Source: Pedobacter sp. Leaf170
Lineage (GTDB): Bacteria; Bacteroidota; Bacteroidia; Sphingobacteriales; Sphingobacteriaceae
Length of the DNA stretch: 64,000 nucleotides
Assembly (NCBI RefSeq): GCF_920984665.1
Contig: NZ_CAKLBP010000003.1
Coordinates: 62,001-126,000, forward strand
Direction: 5' to 3'
Below, piece after piece: positions 18,849 through 26,668 of this stretch (position 1 is its first letter; each line of letters opens with the position of its first letter). The position numbers were made by a program, and so were the translations under genes. A model generated the notes under the pieces. It did no database searches and was not told where the DNA came from. It was given only the letters and a program-made list of their open reading frames with translations.

Positions 18849-18874
18849 GGTGTGTTTTCCTCTTTCTACACACC
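18849..18874 (-). promoter_or_regulatory. Stem-loop in the pnp 5' leader
   Basis: GGTGTGT and ACACACC (7 bp, 12-base loop) lie 15-40 bases before the pnp ATG. A -7-like TATCTTCG lies further upstream on the minus strand. In enterobacteria pnp controls itself through RNase III cleavage of a leader stem. A similar role here is inference only. Confidence 0.4.
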
Positions 18875-18972
18875 GTTGTTTATATATGTATTTGTTTTTG
18901 CAAACGAAGATAAGACATAATCGCTTATCTATAAGTAAATCTTGCTAAAATATTTAACAGGAAACGTAAAAA

Positions 18973-18992
18973 GCCATTCCCGAAAGAATGGC
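18973..18992 (-). terminator. rpsO terminator
   Basis: GCCATTC and GAATGGC form the stem, followed on the minus strand by TTTTTACG. It separates rpsO from pnp. Confidence 0.82.
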
Positions 18993-19011
18993 TTTTGCTG
19001 ATAAAATTCGC

Positions 19012-19296
19012 TTATTTTTGTTTAATGATATCACGAAGCGATAAAGCTTTAATGATAGCACGGTAGCGCTCAATATCTTTTTTGTATAAGTAAGCCAAAA
19101 TACCGCGGCGTTTACCTACTAATTTTTGAAGTGATAACTGTGTAGAGAAATCTTTACGATTTTTCTTTAAGTGTTCTGTTAAGTGCGCAATACGGTATGT
19201 AAATAACGCTACCTGACCTTCTGCTGAACCAGTATTGGTTTCAACTTCGCCGTGTTGTTTAAAGATTTCGGCTTTCTTTTCTGGACTTAAATACAT
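19012..19296 (-). CDS. rpsO: 30S ribosomal protein S15
   Basis: 94 aa, all-helical S15 that binds 16S rRNA and nucleates the platform of the small subunit. Family motifs: TGSAEGQVALFTYRI, LTEHLKKNRKDFSTQ, LVGKRRGILAYL and YRAIIKALSLR. It has a good promoter and a 42-nt leader; a terminator separates it from pnp. Confidence 0.97.
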   Translation of the reverse strand: MYLSPEKKAEIFKQHGEVETNTGSAEGQVALFTYRIAHLTEHLKKNRKDFSTQLSLQKLVGKRRGILAYLYKKDIERYRAIIKALSLRDIIKQK

Positions 19297-19338
19297 TCTT
19301 GAATAATATTAAAGTGTAAAAATTAATTAAATGTGGCG

Positions 19339-19346
19339 CAAAGATA
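19339..19346 (-). promoter_or_regulatory. -7 box of rpsO
   Basis: On the minus strand TATCTTTG, an exact TAnnTTTG, followed by CGCCA. The near-identical TATCTTTGCGC precedes lepA. Confidence 0.65.
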
Positions 19347-19449
19347 AGGTATTTTTGGTTATAAGCAAGTGTAATTTGCAGATAGCTTTTTTAAGCTAAT
19401 CGCTTGATTATTTGGAAAGCAAGGTTCTGTTTTCCATCGGTTGCTACAC

Positions 19450-19567
19450 TCCCGCCCTCGCTGCAATCTTTTTGCTTACCGTATTTCCTTTGTCGTCTTT
19501 GCGAGGAGGAACGACGAAGCAATCTCATTTGGAAAATATTGCAAAAAGTATTTCCGCTAAGTCGGGT
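19450..19567. repeat. Composite inverted repeat with a nested GTCATTGCGAGG-type arm
   Basis: The outer arms are CAATCTTTTTGC (19464-19475) and GCAAAAAGTATTTCC (19541-19555); GTATTTCC and GGAAAATA pair further inside. Within the loop lies GTCTTTGCGAGG...CGAAGCAATC (19496-19534), an arm of the other palindrome family. One element seems to have inserted in, or recombined with, the other. Confidence 0.55.
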
Positions 19568-19616
19568 TTATACACTTAAGATTGTGAAATAAACATAATT
19601 TCCCTTACTGTAATCT

Positions 19617-20441
19617 TTACATTTCAGCAGTAATATAGATACTGCAACCACCAAGAACATTTTTCCTCCAAATACCTTGACTGCTGCTTCTTAAAAAACT
19701 ATCTGATGCACCTAATTTTGCACCGAATACAATTGTGTTCTGGGTACCAGGCAAGTATTCAAAAGCAACTACGAAATCTTCATCAATATAAATAGCCTGG
19801 TCTTTTAAATCTATGCTAAACCAACCTTTATTAATCTTAGCATTTCTAATTATGCTCTTCTCAATCAATCTTTTCCCGGGTAAGCCATTTTCTAAAGAAT
19901 AGAAATTTAAGCGAATATTAACATCCTTCAAAGATTCTGAAATAACATATATATTTGCATTAAGTAATTTCGCAGGCTTTTTTAGGTGTATTAATCTAGC
20001 CTGCTCAATTATATCAGTTTTCTGATAACTTTTGGTTGGGATAGATAACATCGGTGTTCTGCCAGTTATACCCAGCTTATATTGCTTTAATTTATTATTG
20101 GTTACTTTTATTTCAGTAAGTGAAATAATCTTTTCGTCAAGAACAACAATTAGATTATTTTTATCTTTAAGTGAACTAATTAAATAGCTCTTATCTTTAA
20201 ATCCAATACTTGAAAAAGTAAGAGAATCATTTGCTAGTGAATCTGGAATTGAAATATTGAATCTTCCATCATCCTTACTTACTGTACCAATCTTACCTCT
20301 TTTTATCCCAATATTGGCATACGGAATTGCCTCACTCTGTTTACTCTCGACTTTTCCAGATATTATGAATTGACCAAAGGAAGAAGAAGTAATTAAAACA
20401 AAAGCACTGGTTACTAAAATAATTGAGAGGTTTTTCTTCAT
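19617..20441 (-). CDS. Secreted carboxypeptidase-regulatory-like domain protein
   Basis: 274 aa. Signal peptide (MKKNLSIILVTSAFVLITSS), then a CarboxypepD_reg-like beta-sandwich (FIISGKVESKQSEAIPYANI...VSKDDGRFNISIPD, about 25-105), as at the N-terminus of TonB receptors but with no plug or barrel. The C-terminal half (about 120-274) is a beta-rich domain with YVISESLKDVNIRLNFYSLENG and ends in SIYITAEM. It is probably surface or periplasmic; function unknown. It is a single gene without near neighbours on its strand. Confidence 0.75.
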   Translation of the reverse strand: MKKNLSIILVTSAFVLITSSSFGQFIISGKVESKQSEAIPYANIGIKRGKIGTVSKDDGRFNISIPDSLANDSLTFSSIGFKDKSYLISSLKDKNNLIVVLDEKIISLTEIKVTNNKLKQYKLGITGRTPMLSIPTKSYQKTDIIEQARLIHLKKPAKLLNANIYVISESLKDVNIRLNFYSLENGLPGKRLIEKSIIRNAKINKGWFSIDLKDQAIYIDEDFVVAFEYLPGTQNTIVFGAKLGASDSFLRSSSQGIWRKNVLGGCSIYITAEM

Positions 20442-20791
20442 CTTACTAAGAAATGCATTAAAGTATTCACAAACAAAACTTTAACAACATTTAACAGCTA
20501 AAATATTTTATAGTAATTAAATATTTGGTTTACGAATCACAATCCCTTTTTCCTAAGGAACTTTTAGTGGTTACCCTCCATTCATCAAAGCAGCTAAATT
20601 ATTAAGTTTAATTAGTTTAAAAAACCTATCTTCTATCGAAATGGAAAGTAATTTAACTTCTCGATTTACTTCGATTTCATCTCAATTAACATCCGAATGA
20701 TACATTTTCAATCGACCCATAATTTAAAATTACAAAAAACTTAAAATACATCTAATATTAAAAACCATACTTTTGCACAAAACATTTACCC
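20442..20791. other. Gene-free spacer between divergent genes
   Basis: About 350 bp of very AT-rich sequence between two divergently read genes. Apart from the -7 box at 20768 I see no hairpin, repeat or small ORF worth naming. Confidence 0.6.
20768..20775 (+). promoter_or_regulatory. -7 box of the thioesterase gene
   Basis: TACTTTTG, an exact match, 16 bp before the TTG start at 20792; the leader would be about 10 nt. Confidence 0.6.
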
Positions 20792-21211
20792 TTGGAAAAG
20801 AATCAATTTAGCATTTTCGAAAGCGAATTACGTGTACGCCCTGATGATATAGATATGTTCAACCATGTGCACAACAGCAAATACCTTGATTATGTATTAG
20901 CTGCCCGTTACGAGCAAATGGAGAAATTCTATGGAATGCCTTGGGAACATTTTACTAAATTAGGTTTAGGCTGGGTAGTAAGTCGGGTAGAAATTAATTT
21001 CAAACGCCCACTTTTAATGAACGATTTAATGCTGATTAGAACAGGCATTTTAACTATGAATGATAAAGGCTGTGCCGTTCAGTTCGAAATCATTAATAAA
21101 AAAACAGGTAAAATCGCCTCTGATGGTATTTTCGACTATGTGTTAATTGATTTAAATACAAACCGCGGAACGAAGGTTACAGAAGAAATGATTAAAGCAT
21201 ATAGTATTTAG
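20792..21211 (+). CDS. Acyl-CoA thioesterase, hot-dog fold (4HBT)
   Basis: 139 aa. The family signature RVRPDDIDMFNHVHNSKYLDY includes the Asp and the HVHN loop that builds the active site in 4-hydroxybenzoyl-CoA thioesterase-like enzymes. WVVSRVEINFKRPLLMNDL is the central strand pair. It probably hydrolyses acyl-CoA or acyl-ACP; the substrate is unknown. It starts with TTG, chosen because the promoter lies just before it. A second member of the family is at 60298. Confidence 0.85.
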   Translation: MEKNQFSIFESELRVRPDDIDMFNHVHNSKYLDYVLAARYEQMEKFYGMPWEHFTKLGLGWVVSRVEINFKRPLLMNDLMLIRTGILTMNDKGCAVQFEIINKKTGKIASDGIFDYVLIDLNTNRGTKVTEEMIKAYSI

Positions 21212-21227
21212 TCATGTTTAATTAAAC

Positions 21228-21328
21228 CGTCATTTCGAGCGAAGCCGAGAAATCTTTGAAGCTGATTAAATCAATATTCAAAGATTTCTCTCCCGAATGT
21301 TCGGGACTGCGCTCCAGTCGAAATGACG
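21228..21328. repeat. Palindromic repeat, CGTCATTTCGA family
   Basis: CGTCATTTCGAGCGAAGCCG pairs imperfectly with the right end GTCGAAATGACG. Inside, GAGAAATCTTTGAA and TTCAAAGATTTCTC pair perfectly. An inserted TCCCGAATGTTCGGGA stem breaks the right arm. Confidence 0.75.
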
Positions 21329-21495
21329 ATTCGTTATTAGATTATCCCAAACTTAGGTTCGTATCTCCACGAATCGAAGCAAATAAACTCATCTTTGAAA
21401 AAATATAATTTCCGTGAGTTCCATGTTTCCGTGGCAAAAAAATAATTAGAAATTAAAATTTTATTTATCTTTACCACATCAAAAGGAAAAAAACC

Positions 21496-21528
21496 ATGAT
21501 AGTATCTGCAATCCGTTTGAGGTTTTAA
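21496..21528 (+). CDS. Possible 10-aa leader peptide MIVSAIRLRF
   Basis: A 10-codon ORF 88 bp before the MATE start, preceded by an A-rich stretch (GGAAAAAAACC) and a -7-like TATCTTTA at 21466-21473. Its stop overlaps the hairpin GGTTTT-aa-AAAACC. Whether it is translated cannot be seen. It would fit a leader controlling the downstream pump, but this is inference. Confidence 0.25.
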   Translation: MIVSAIRLRF

Positions 21529-21616
21529 AAAACCAAGGATTCCCTCCCATTTTTACAGATTATAAACGCTTTTTAGCGTATTTTGGTTTATTCATTACAT
21601 TTCATAATATCAATAT

Positions 21617-23041
21617 ATGTCACAGTCAACTAAGGCGCAGGGCAAACTATCTTCTTTTTTCGAGCTACTCGTACAATCGTTAAAAGGTAATGAAGTTGAT
21701 TTAACTTCAATCAGCATTAAAAGAGCAATTATTCTTTTGGCTATTCCAATGATGTTGGAAATGGCTATGGAATCAGTTTTTGCTTTAGTTGATTTATATT
21801 TTGTTGGTCATTTAGAAAACAGCAGCCTTGCTATACAAACTGTAGGGCTAACAGAATCAGTTTTAACGATTATCTATTCATTGGCAATAGGTTTAAGTAT
21901 GGCCGCAACAGCCGTAGTTGCCAGAAGAATTGGCGAAAAAAATCCGGAAGCTGCATCAAAAGCAGGTATGCAAACCATTGTAATTGCAGTTGCCGTAAAT
22001 ATTCTAATAAGTATTGCAGGTGTAATTTATGCTAAAGATATTTTACTATTAATGGGTGCTTCTGCAGAAACTGCAAACCATGGTGTAAATTTTGTCCGCA
22101 TAATGATGGGCGGAAGTATAATTATCGTTTTACTTTTCTTAATTAATGGAATTTTTAGAGGCGCCGGGAATGCAGCCATCGCTATGAGAAGTTTATGGAT
22201 TGCTAATATTGCAAACATCATTCTCTGCCCTATTTTTATTAATGGTTTCGGACCAATACCGGCATTTGGATTAACCGGTGCGGCGATTGCAACAACGATT
22301 GGACGAGGCTTAGGTGTATCGTATCAGGTTTACAATTTATTCAACGGTAAAAATGCATTAAAAATTCGAATCAGTCATTTCCTGCCAGATTTTGAGCAAA
22401 TTAAAGCTATCGTAAAAATTGCTGCACCTGCTATTTTTCAATTTGTTATAGCAAGTTGCAGTTGGGTTTTTCTTGCAGAATTAGTCGCCACAACCGGTGG
22501 TGACGAAGGTTCTGCCGGTTATCAAACGGCACTTCGGTTAATGATGTTCTTCTTGCTACCTGCTTGGGGTTTAAGTAATGCAGCAGCAACGTTGGTTGGT
22601 CAAAACTTAGGTGCAGGTCACATTGATAGAGCAGAACAATCAGTTTTTCAAACGTTAAAATACATTATTATTTTTATGGCTGTGGTTAGTGTGGTATTTT
22701 TAACCTGCGGCCATTTATTTGCATCTTTCTTTACTTCTGATGTTAAAGTGATAGAGATTGCAAGCAGAGCCTTAAAAATTTTAAGCATTGGCTTTGTTAT
22801 TTATGGTTCGGCGATGGTTTTTAGCAGTGCGTTTAATGGTGCTGGCGATACCTGGACACCAACAAAAATTAATGTTTTTGCCTTTTGGCTTTTTCAAATT
22901 CCATTAGCTTATTTTTTAGCGAAATATTTAGAAATGGGCCCGACAGGAGTTTTTATTGCTATACCGAGTGCAGAAGCCGGAATTGCCATTGCTGCCTTTA
23001 TCTTGTTTAAAAAAGGTAAATGGAAGAAAACGATGGTTTAA
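21617..23041 (+). CDS. MATE-family multidrug/Na+ efflux transporter
   Basis: 474 aa with 12 predicted transmembrane helices in two homologous halves. The first half has SIKRAIILLAIPMMLEMAMESVFALVDLYFVGH, typical of MatE; the second starts FEQIKAIVKIAAPAIFQFVIAS. The protein exports drugs or metabolites against Na+ or H+. It stands alone, with a repeat-laden leader. The substrate cannot be deduced. Confidence 0.9.
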   Translation: MSQSTKAQGKLSSFFELLVQSLKGNEVDLTSISIKRAIILLAIPMMLEMAMESVFALVDLYFVGHLENSSLAIQTVGLTESVLTIIYSLAIGLSMAATAVVARRIGEKNPEAASKAGMQTIVIAVAVNILISIAGVIYAKDILLLMGASAETANHGVNFVRIMMGGSIIIVLLFLINGIFRGAGNAAIAMRSLWIANIANIILCPIFINGFGPIPAFGLTGAAIATTIGRGLGVSYQVYNLFNGKNALKIRISHFLPDFEQIKAIVKIAAPAIFQFVIASCSWVFLAELVATTGGDEGSAGYQTALRLMMFFLLPAWGLSNAAATLVGQNLGAGHIDRAEQSVFQTLKYIIIFMAVVSVVFLTCGHLFASFFTSDVKVIEIASRALKILSIGFVIYGSAMVFSSAFNGAGDTWTPTKINVFAFWLFQIPLAYFLAKYLEMGPTGVFIAIPSAEAGIAIAAFILFKKGKWKKTMV

Positions 23042-23050
23042 CTTTTTTAG

Positions 23051-23180
23051 TTTGCCACGGAGACACGGATTTACATGGAATTATTTTTTTTAATAACCAC
23101 AGATAAACGGGATAAACACAGATGGATTGAAAATAATAGAAAAACCAAAATTCAGTGATTTCTGTGTTTCCGTGGCAAAA
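23051..23180. repeat. Inverted repeat, TTTGCCACGGA family
   Basis: TTTGCCACGGAGACACGGA (23051-23069) is mirrored by TCTGTGTTTCCGTGGCAAA near 23161-23179. The interior holds CCACAGATAAACGGG-like sequence. A lone arm of the same family is at 21411-21438. Confidence 0.65.
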
Positions 23181-23279
23181 ATAATTTAGGCATCTAGAAA
23201 GAAAACATTTAGAAGAACTTCTGTCTTGTTGCTAAGTACCTCATTATAGTGGAATCCTTTTTGGTAATATACAGAAATA

Positions 23280-23329
23280 GATTGCCGCGTCGTTCCTCCT
23301 CGCCGCCAGCCGCAGGTTGGCAATGACGG
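23280..23329. repeat. GTCATTGCGAGG-family element
   Basis: GATTGCCGCGTCGTTCCTCC...GGCAATGACG; both ends match the family arms, with a central CGCCAGCCGCAGG. Confidence 0.6.
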
Positions 23330-23487
23330 AATTTTGAGTATAACACAATGATAAAAAGATTTTAATGCCCGCCTGCGGGACGGGCAGGAAAAGCAGGACT
23401 GCAGCAACCAAAAAATTGTTGCTTTTGCTTTTCAGAAATTTAAAAATCCGGCCATCTTTTCGACCTTAAATTTTCCATTAAAAAGCA

Positions 23488-23495
23488 TATCTTTG
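23488..23495 (+). promoter_or_regulatory. -7 box of lepA
   Basis: TATCTTTG, an exact match, only 7 bases before the lepA ATG, so the mRNA should have almost no leader. Confidence 0.6.
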
Positions 23496-23502
23496 CGCAA
23501 AG

Positions 23503-25290
23503 ATGAAGCATATACGTAATTTTTGCATTATTGCACATATTGACCATGGTAAGAGTACTTTGGCCGATAGGTTATTAGAATATACCGCGACAATTTCGCA
23601 GCGTGAGGCGCAGGCGCAATTGCTCGATAATATGGATTTGGAGCGTGAAAGAGGCATTACTATTAAAAGTCATGCCATACAAATGAACTACAAAGTTGGT
23701 GATATTGAATATAATTTTAACTTAATTGATACACCCGGACACGTAGATTTTTCTTATGAAGTTTCGCGATCTATAGCGGCTTGCGAAGGTGCTTTACTTA
23801 TTGTAGACGCATCGCAAGGCATACAGGCACAAACGATTTCGAACTTATATTTAGCGCTTGAGCACGACCTTGAAATTATACCGATTTTAAATAAAATGGA
23901 TTTGCCTGGGGCGATGCCTGAGGAAGTGAAAGACCAGATTATTGATTTAATTGGCTGTAAACGTGATGATATTATTCCTGCATCGGGTAAAACGGGAATG
24001 GGTATTCCTGATATTATTCAGGCTATTGTAGACCGCGTACCTGCTCCTGTTGGTGAGCCTGAAGCGCCTTTACAAGCTTTAATTTTCGATTCAGTTTTTA
24101 ATTCTTTCAGAGGTATTATTGCTTACTATAAAGTTGTAAACGGAGAGATTAAAAAAGGTGATAAAGTTAAGTTCATCAATACTGGTAAAGAATATTTAGC
24201 TGATGAAGTTGGCATTTTAAAACTTGATATGTCGCCACGTAATGTGGTTAAAACCGGCGATGTAGGCTACATTATTTCGGGCATTAAAGAAGCTAGAGAG
24301 GTTAAAGTTGGTGATACCATTACTACAACCGCAAGACCAGCAGAAGGAGCTATTCAAGGTTTTGAAGAAGTAAAACCAATGGTTTTCGCAGGTATTTATC
24401 CTGTTGATACTGATGAGTTTGAAGAACTTCGCGAAGCGATGCACAAACTGCAATTAAATGATGCCTCTATCGTTTTCGAACCTGAAAGTTCTGCTGCATT
24501 AGGCTTTGGTTTCCGTTGCGGATTTCTTGGAATGTTGCACATGGAGATTATTCAGGAACGTTTGGAGCGTGAATTCGACATGACGGTAATCACTACTGTT
24601 CCTAACGTTTCATACATTGCTCATACAACTAAAGGCGATGAAATTTTCGTTAATAACCCATCAGATTTACCAGATCCAAGTAAGTTAGATTCTGTTGAAG
24701 AACCATATATCAAAGCAAACATTATTACAAAAGCCGATTTTGTCGGTCCTGTTATGTCGCTTTGTATTCAGAAGAGAGGTACAATCGTTAATCAATCTTA
24801 TTTAACATCAGATAGAGTTGAGTTGGTTTTTGAAATGCCAATGGGCGAAATTGTATTTGATTTTTATGATAAACTGAAAACAATTTCAAAAGGTTATGCG
24901 TCTTTTGATTATCATCAGATTGGCTACAGAAAATCAGATTTGGTTCGTTTAGATATGCTGATAAATGATGAGCCAGTTGATGCTTTATCATCATTAATTC
25001 ACCGCAGTAATGCTTACGATTTCGGAAAGAAAATTTGCGAAAAACTGAGAGAGTTAATCCCTCGACAGCAATTCGAAATTAAGATACAGGCATCAATCGG
25101 TGCAAAAGTTATTGCCCGCGAAACGCTTAGTGCTTTACGTAAAGATGTTACGGCTAAATGTTATGGTGGCGATATTTCTCGTAAACGTAAGTTATTAGAG
25201 AAACAGAAAAAAGGTAAAAAACGTATGCGCCAGGTTGGAAACGTAGAAATTCCACAATCTGCGTTTATGGCAGTTTTGAAATTGGATTAA
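23503..25290 (+). CDS. lepA: Elongation factor 4 (LepA)
   Basis: 595 aa translational GTPase that back-translocates or remodels stalled ribosomes. G-motifs: AHIDHGKST (G1, about 10-18), [11 protein letters not shown] (G2), DTPGHVDF (G3) and NKMDLPGA (G4). Domains II, III and V follow, then the LepA-specific C-terminal domain ([38 protein letters not shown]). [19 protein letters not shown] is the canonical N-terminus, fixing the start at 23503 although the promoter is only 7 bp away. Confidence 0.97.
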   Translation: MKHIRNFCIIAHIDHGKSTLADRLLEYTATISQREAQAQLLDNMDLERERGITIKSHAIQMNYKVGDIEYNFNLIDTPGHVDFSYEVSRSIAACEGALLIVDASQGIQAQTISNLYLALEHDLEIIPILNKMDLPGAMPEEVKDQIIDLIGCKRDDIIPASGKTGMGIPDIIQAIVDRVPAPVGEPEAPLQALIFDSVFNSFRGIIAYYKVVNGEIKKGDKVKFINTGKEYLADEVGILKLDMSPRNVVKTGDVGYIISGIKEAREVKVGDTITTTARPAEGAIQGFEEVKPMVFAGIYPVDTDEFEELREAMHKLQLNDASIVFEPESSAALGFGFRCGFLGMLHMEIIQERLEREFDMTVITTVPNVSYIAHTTKGDEIFVNNPSDLPDPSKLDSVEEPYIKANIITKADFVGPVMSLCIQKRGTIVNQSYLTSDRVELVFEMPMGEIVFDFYDKLKTISKGYASFDYHQIGYRKSDLVRLDMLINDEPVDALSSLIHRSNAYDFGKKICEKLRELIPRQQFEIKIQASIGAKVIARETLSALRKDVTAKCYGGDISRKRKLLEKQKKGKKRMRQVGNVEIPQSAFMAVLKLD

Positions 25291-25292
25291 AC

Positions 25293-25372
25293 TAGTATTG
25301 CGTATTGCGATAAGCGTATTGCGATTTGCAATATGCCTTTTGTCTCAATACACAATACGCTATACTCAATAC
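25293..25372. repeat. 7-base-phased word repeat forming a spacer-wide hairpin
   Basis: Six units in strict 7-base phase at 25293-25334 (TAGTATT, GCGTATT, GCGATAA, GCGTATT, GCGATTT, GCAATAT). Four units follow at 25345-25372 (TCAATAC, ACAATAC, GCTATAC, TCAATAC), which are the complement. AGCGTATTG pairs with CAATACGCT and TAGTATTG with CAATACTA. It fills the spacer from just after the lepA stop to three bases before the folD ATG. Confidence 0.75.
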
Positions 25373-25375
25373 TAA

Positions 25376-26257
25376 ATGAAATTACTAGACGGAAAATACG
25401 TATCAGAAAAAGTTAAAGTGCAAATTGCTGAAGAGGCTGCTGATTTTTTGAGTAAGACCGGCAGAAAACCCCATTTAGTTGCCATTTTGGTTGGTAATGA
25501 TGGCGGTAGCGAAACTTATGTTGCCAGCAAGATGAAAAACTGTGAAAAGGTAGGTTTTAAATCTTCGCTTTACAGATATGATAACTCAGTTACTGAAGTA
25601 GAATTACTAGCTAAAATTGAAGAAATTAATCAAGATGCTGACGTTGACGGTTTAATTGTTCAATTACCTTTACCAAAACATATCGACCCTGAAAAAGTTA
25701 CCGAAAAAATTGATTACCGTAAAGATGTTGATGGTTTCCATCCGGTAAATTTGGGTAGAATGATGCGAAATTTACCATGCTTTATTCCTGCTACGCCTTA
25801 TGGCATTTTATTAATGTTGCAAGAATACAATATCGATACTACTGGAAAGCATTGCGTTGTAGTTGGCAGAAGTAATATTGTTGGTAGTCCGATGAGTATT
25901 TTAATGGCTCGTAACGCAAACCCGGGTAATTGTACGGTTACCCTTACGCACTCGCGTACGAAGGATTTAAAAGAGCAAGTTTTACAGGCAGATATTATTA
26001 TTGCAGCAATAGGCAAAAAGAATTTTGTTACTGCTGATATGGTAAAACCTGGAGCGATAATTATTGATGTTGGTATTAACCGCGAAAATTCTACTGATAC
26101 AAAATCTGGCTTTAAACTTTACGGCGATGTCGATTTTGAAAATGTTGCGCCTAAATCATCATACATTACACCAGTGCCGGGTGGTGTTGGTTTAATGACA
26201 ATTGTAGGTTTATTGAAGAATACATTAGCATCGGCTAGAAAAGAAATCTATAATTAG
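25376..26257 (+). CDS. folD: Bifunctional methylenetetrahydrofolate dehydrogenase/cyclohydrolase
   Basis: 293 aa, interconverts 5,10-methylene-, methenyl- and 10-formyl-tetrahydrofolate using NADP. Motifs: [14 protein letters not shown] (catalytic Tyr and Lys), [42 protein letters not shown] (dinucleotide binding) and [12 protein letters not shown]. It sits 85 bp after lepA on the same strand, separated by a repeat-built hairpin that may decouple the two. Confidence 0.96.
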   Translation: MKLLDGKYVSEKVKVQIAEEAADFLSKTGRKPHLVAILVGNDGGSETYVASKMKNCEKVGFKSSLYRYDNSVTEVELLAKIEEINQDADVDGLIVQLPLPKHIDPEKVTEKIDYRKDVDGFHPVNLGRMMRNLPCFIPATPYGILLMLQEYNIDTTGKHCVVVGRSNIVGSPMSILMARNANPGNCTVTLTHSRTKDLKEQVLQADIIIAAIGKKNFVTADMVKPGAIIIDVGINRENSTDTKSGFKLYGDVDFENVAPKSSYITPVPGGVGLMTIVGLLKNTLASARKEIYN

Positions 26258-26273
26258 CTAAAAGATATAAAGG

Positions 26274-26287
26274 TTTAGGGTTTAGGG
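26274..26287 (+). repeat. TTTAGGG heptamer twice
   Basis: Two perfect TTTAGGG units in tandem, flanked by GG and then by TAAAACC, which can fold back. It lies in the folD 3' spacer. Confidence 0.5.
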
Positions 26288-26315
26288 TAAAACCTATTGT
26301 TATAAAAATCACAAA

Positions 26316-26345
26316 AGCAATTCAAATAATTGAATTGCTTTTTTT
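26316..26345 (+). terminator. folD terminator
   Basis: AGCAATTCAA and TTGAATTGCT form a 10-bp stem followed by a run of seven T. Confidence 0.88.
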
Positions 26346-26375
26346 ACGTGTAAATTTTTTTTATTATACGTAAAA
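26342..26375. promoter_or_regulatory. Candidate operator of the toxin-antitoxin pair
   Basis: TTTTACGT (26342-26349) and ACGTAAAA (26368-26375) are perfect inverted 8-mers 18 bp apart. They flank the expected -33 region of the promoter at 26380. Antitoxins of this type usually bind such palindromes to repress their own operon (inference). The left arm overlaps the T-run of the folD terminator. Confidence 0.45.
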
Positions 26376-26379
26376 TTAT

Positions 26380-26387
26380 TATATTTG
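26380..26387 (+). promoter_or_regulatory. -7 box of the toxin-antitoxin operon
   Basis: TATATTTG, an exact TAnnTTTG match, 17 bp before the antitoxin ATG. Confidence 0.6.
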
Positions 26388-26404
26388 AGTTTAAATGAAC
26401 TGTT

Positions 26405-26665
26405 ATGGATTCGAAACTAACTCTAAGCTTTAACCAGGACGTAGTTACAAAAGCTAAGAAATATGCTGCTGATAACAATATTAGCCTATCTCGTTTAATT
26501 GAGCATTTATTAGTTCAAGTAACATCAAGTGATTACAAATCTCTTGAAGATTACCCCATTTCTGAATGGGTAAGTATGGTTGCCGAGGGCGAAGTAGAAT
26601 ACAAAAAAACCGTGAAAGCTGGTCGGAAGGCTTCAAAAGATGAATTCTTTTCTTCTAAAAAATAA
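26405..26665 (+). CDS. Antitoxin, DUF6364/VapB-like
   Basis: 86 aa. The N-terminal ribbon-helix-helix-like part, KLTLSFNQDVVTKAKKYAADNNISLSRLIEHLLVQV (about 4-40), fits the DUF6364 antitoxin family: a beta-strand followed by two helices for DNA binding. The C-terminal half is charged (EYKKTVKAGRKASKDEFF) and would wrap the toxin. It is 3 bp upstream of the PIN toxin and has its own promoter and palindrome. Confidence 0.82.
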   Translation: MDSKLTLSFNQDVVTKAKKYAADNNISLSRLIEHLLVQVTSSDYKSLEDYPISEWVSMVAEGEVEYKKTVKAGRKASKDEFFSSKK

Positions 26666-26668
26666 TAA

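Larger units (their letters stand above)
19297..19616. other. Gene-free spacer upstream of rpsO
   Basis: About 320 bp. It holds the rpsO promoter and the composite repeat at 19450-19567. No CDS is credible: open frames here lie on the repeat. Confidence 0.7.
21212..21616. other. Spacer before the MATE gene, with repeats and a possible leader
   Basis: About 405 bp without a full-size gene. It carries the TCATTTCGA palindrome (21228-21328), a fragment of the TTTGCCACGG family (21411-21438) and a 10-codon mini-ORF (21496-21528). Confidence 0.65.
23042..23502. other. Gene-free spacer between the MATE gene and lepA
   Basis: About 460 bp filled with three repeat elements: the TTTGCCACGG inverted repeat (23051-23180), a GTCATTGCGAGG-type element (23280-23329) and a CCCGCCTGCGGGACGGGCAGG module (23369-23389). 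The lepA promoter is at the end. The 73-codon open frame on the minus strand is repeat sequence, not a gene. Confidence 0.75.

Noticed and set aside
19400-19592. Small plus-strand frame before rpsO
   Set aside because: Coincides with the nested repeat element and has no coding character.
23186-23407. 73-codon minus-strand frame
   Set aside because: Made of repeat-family sequence; the translation is Ser/Arg/Cys-rich without motif.
25293-25372. CRISPR array or plasmid-type iterons
   Set aside because: Units are only 7 bases, without spacers of constant length, and no cas or rep gene is nearby.
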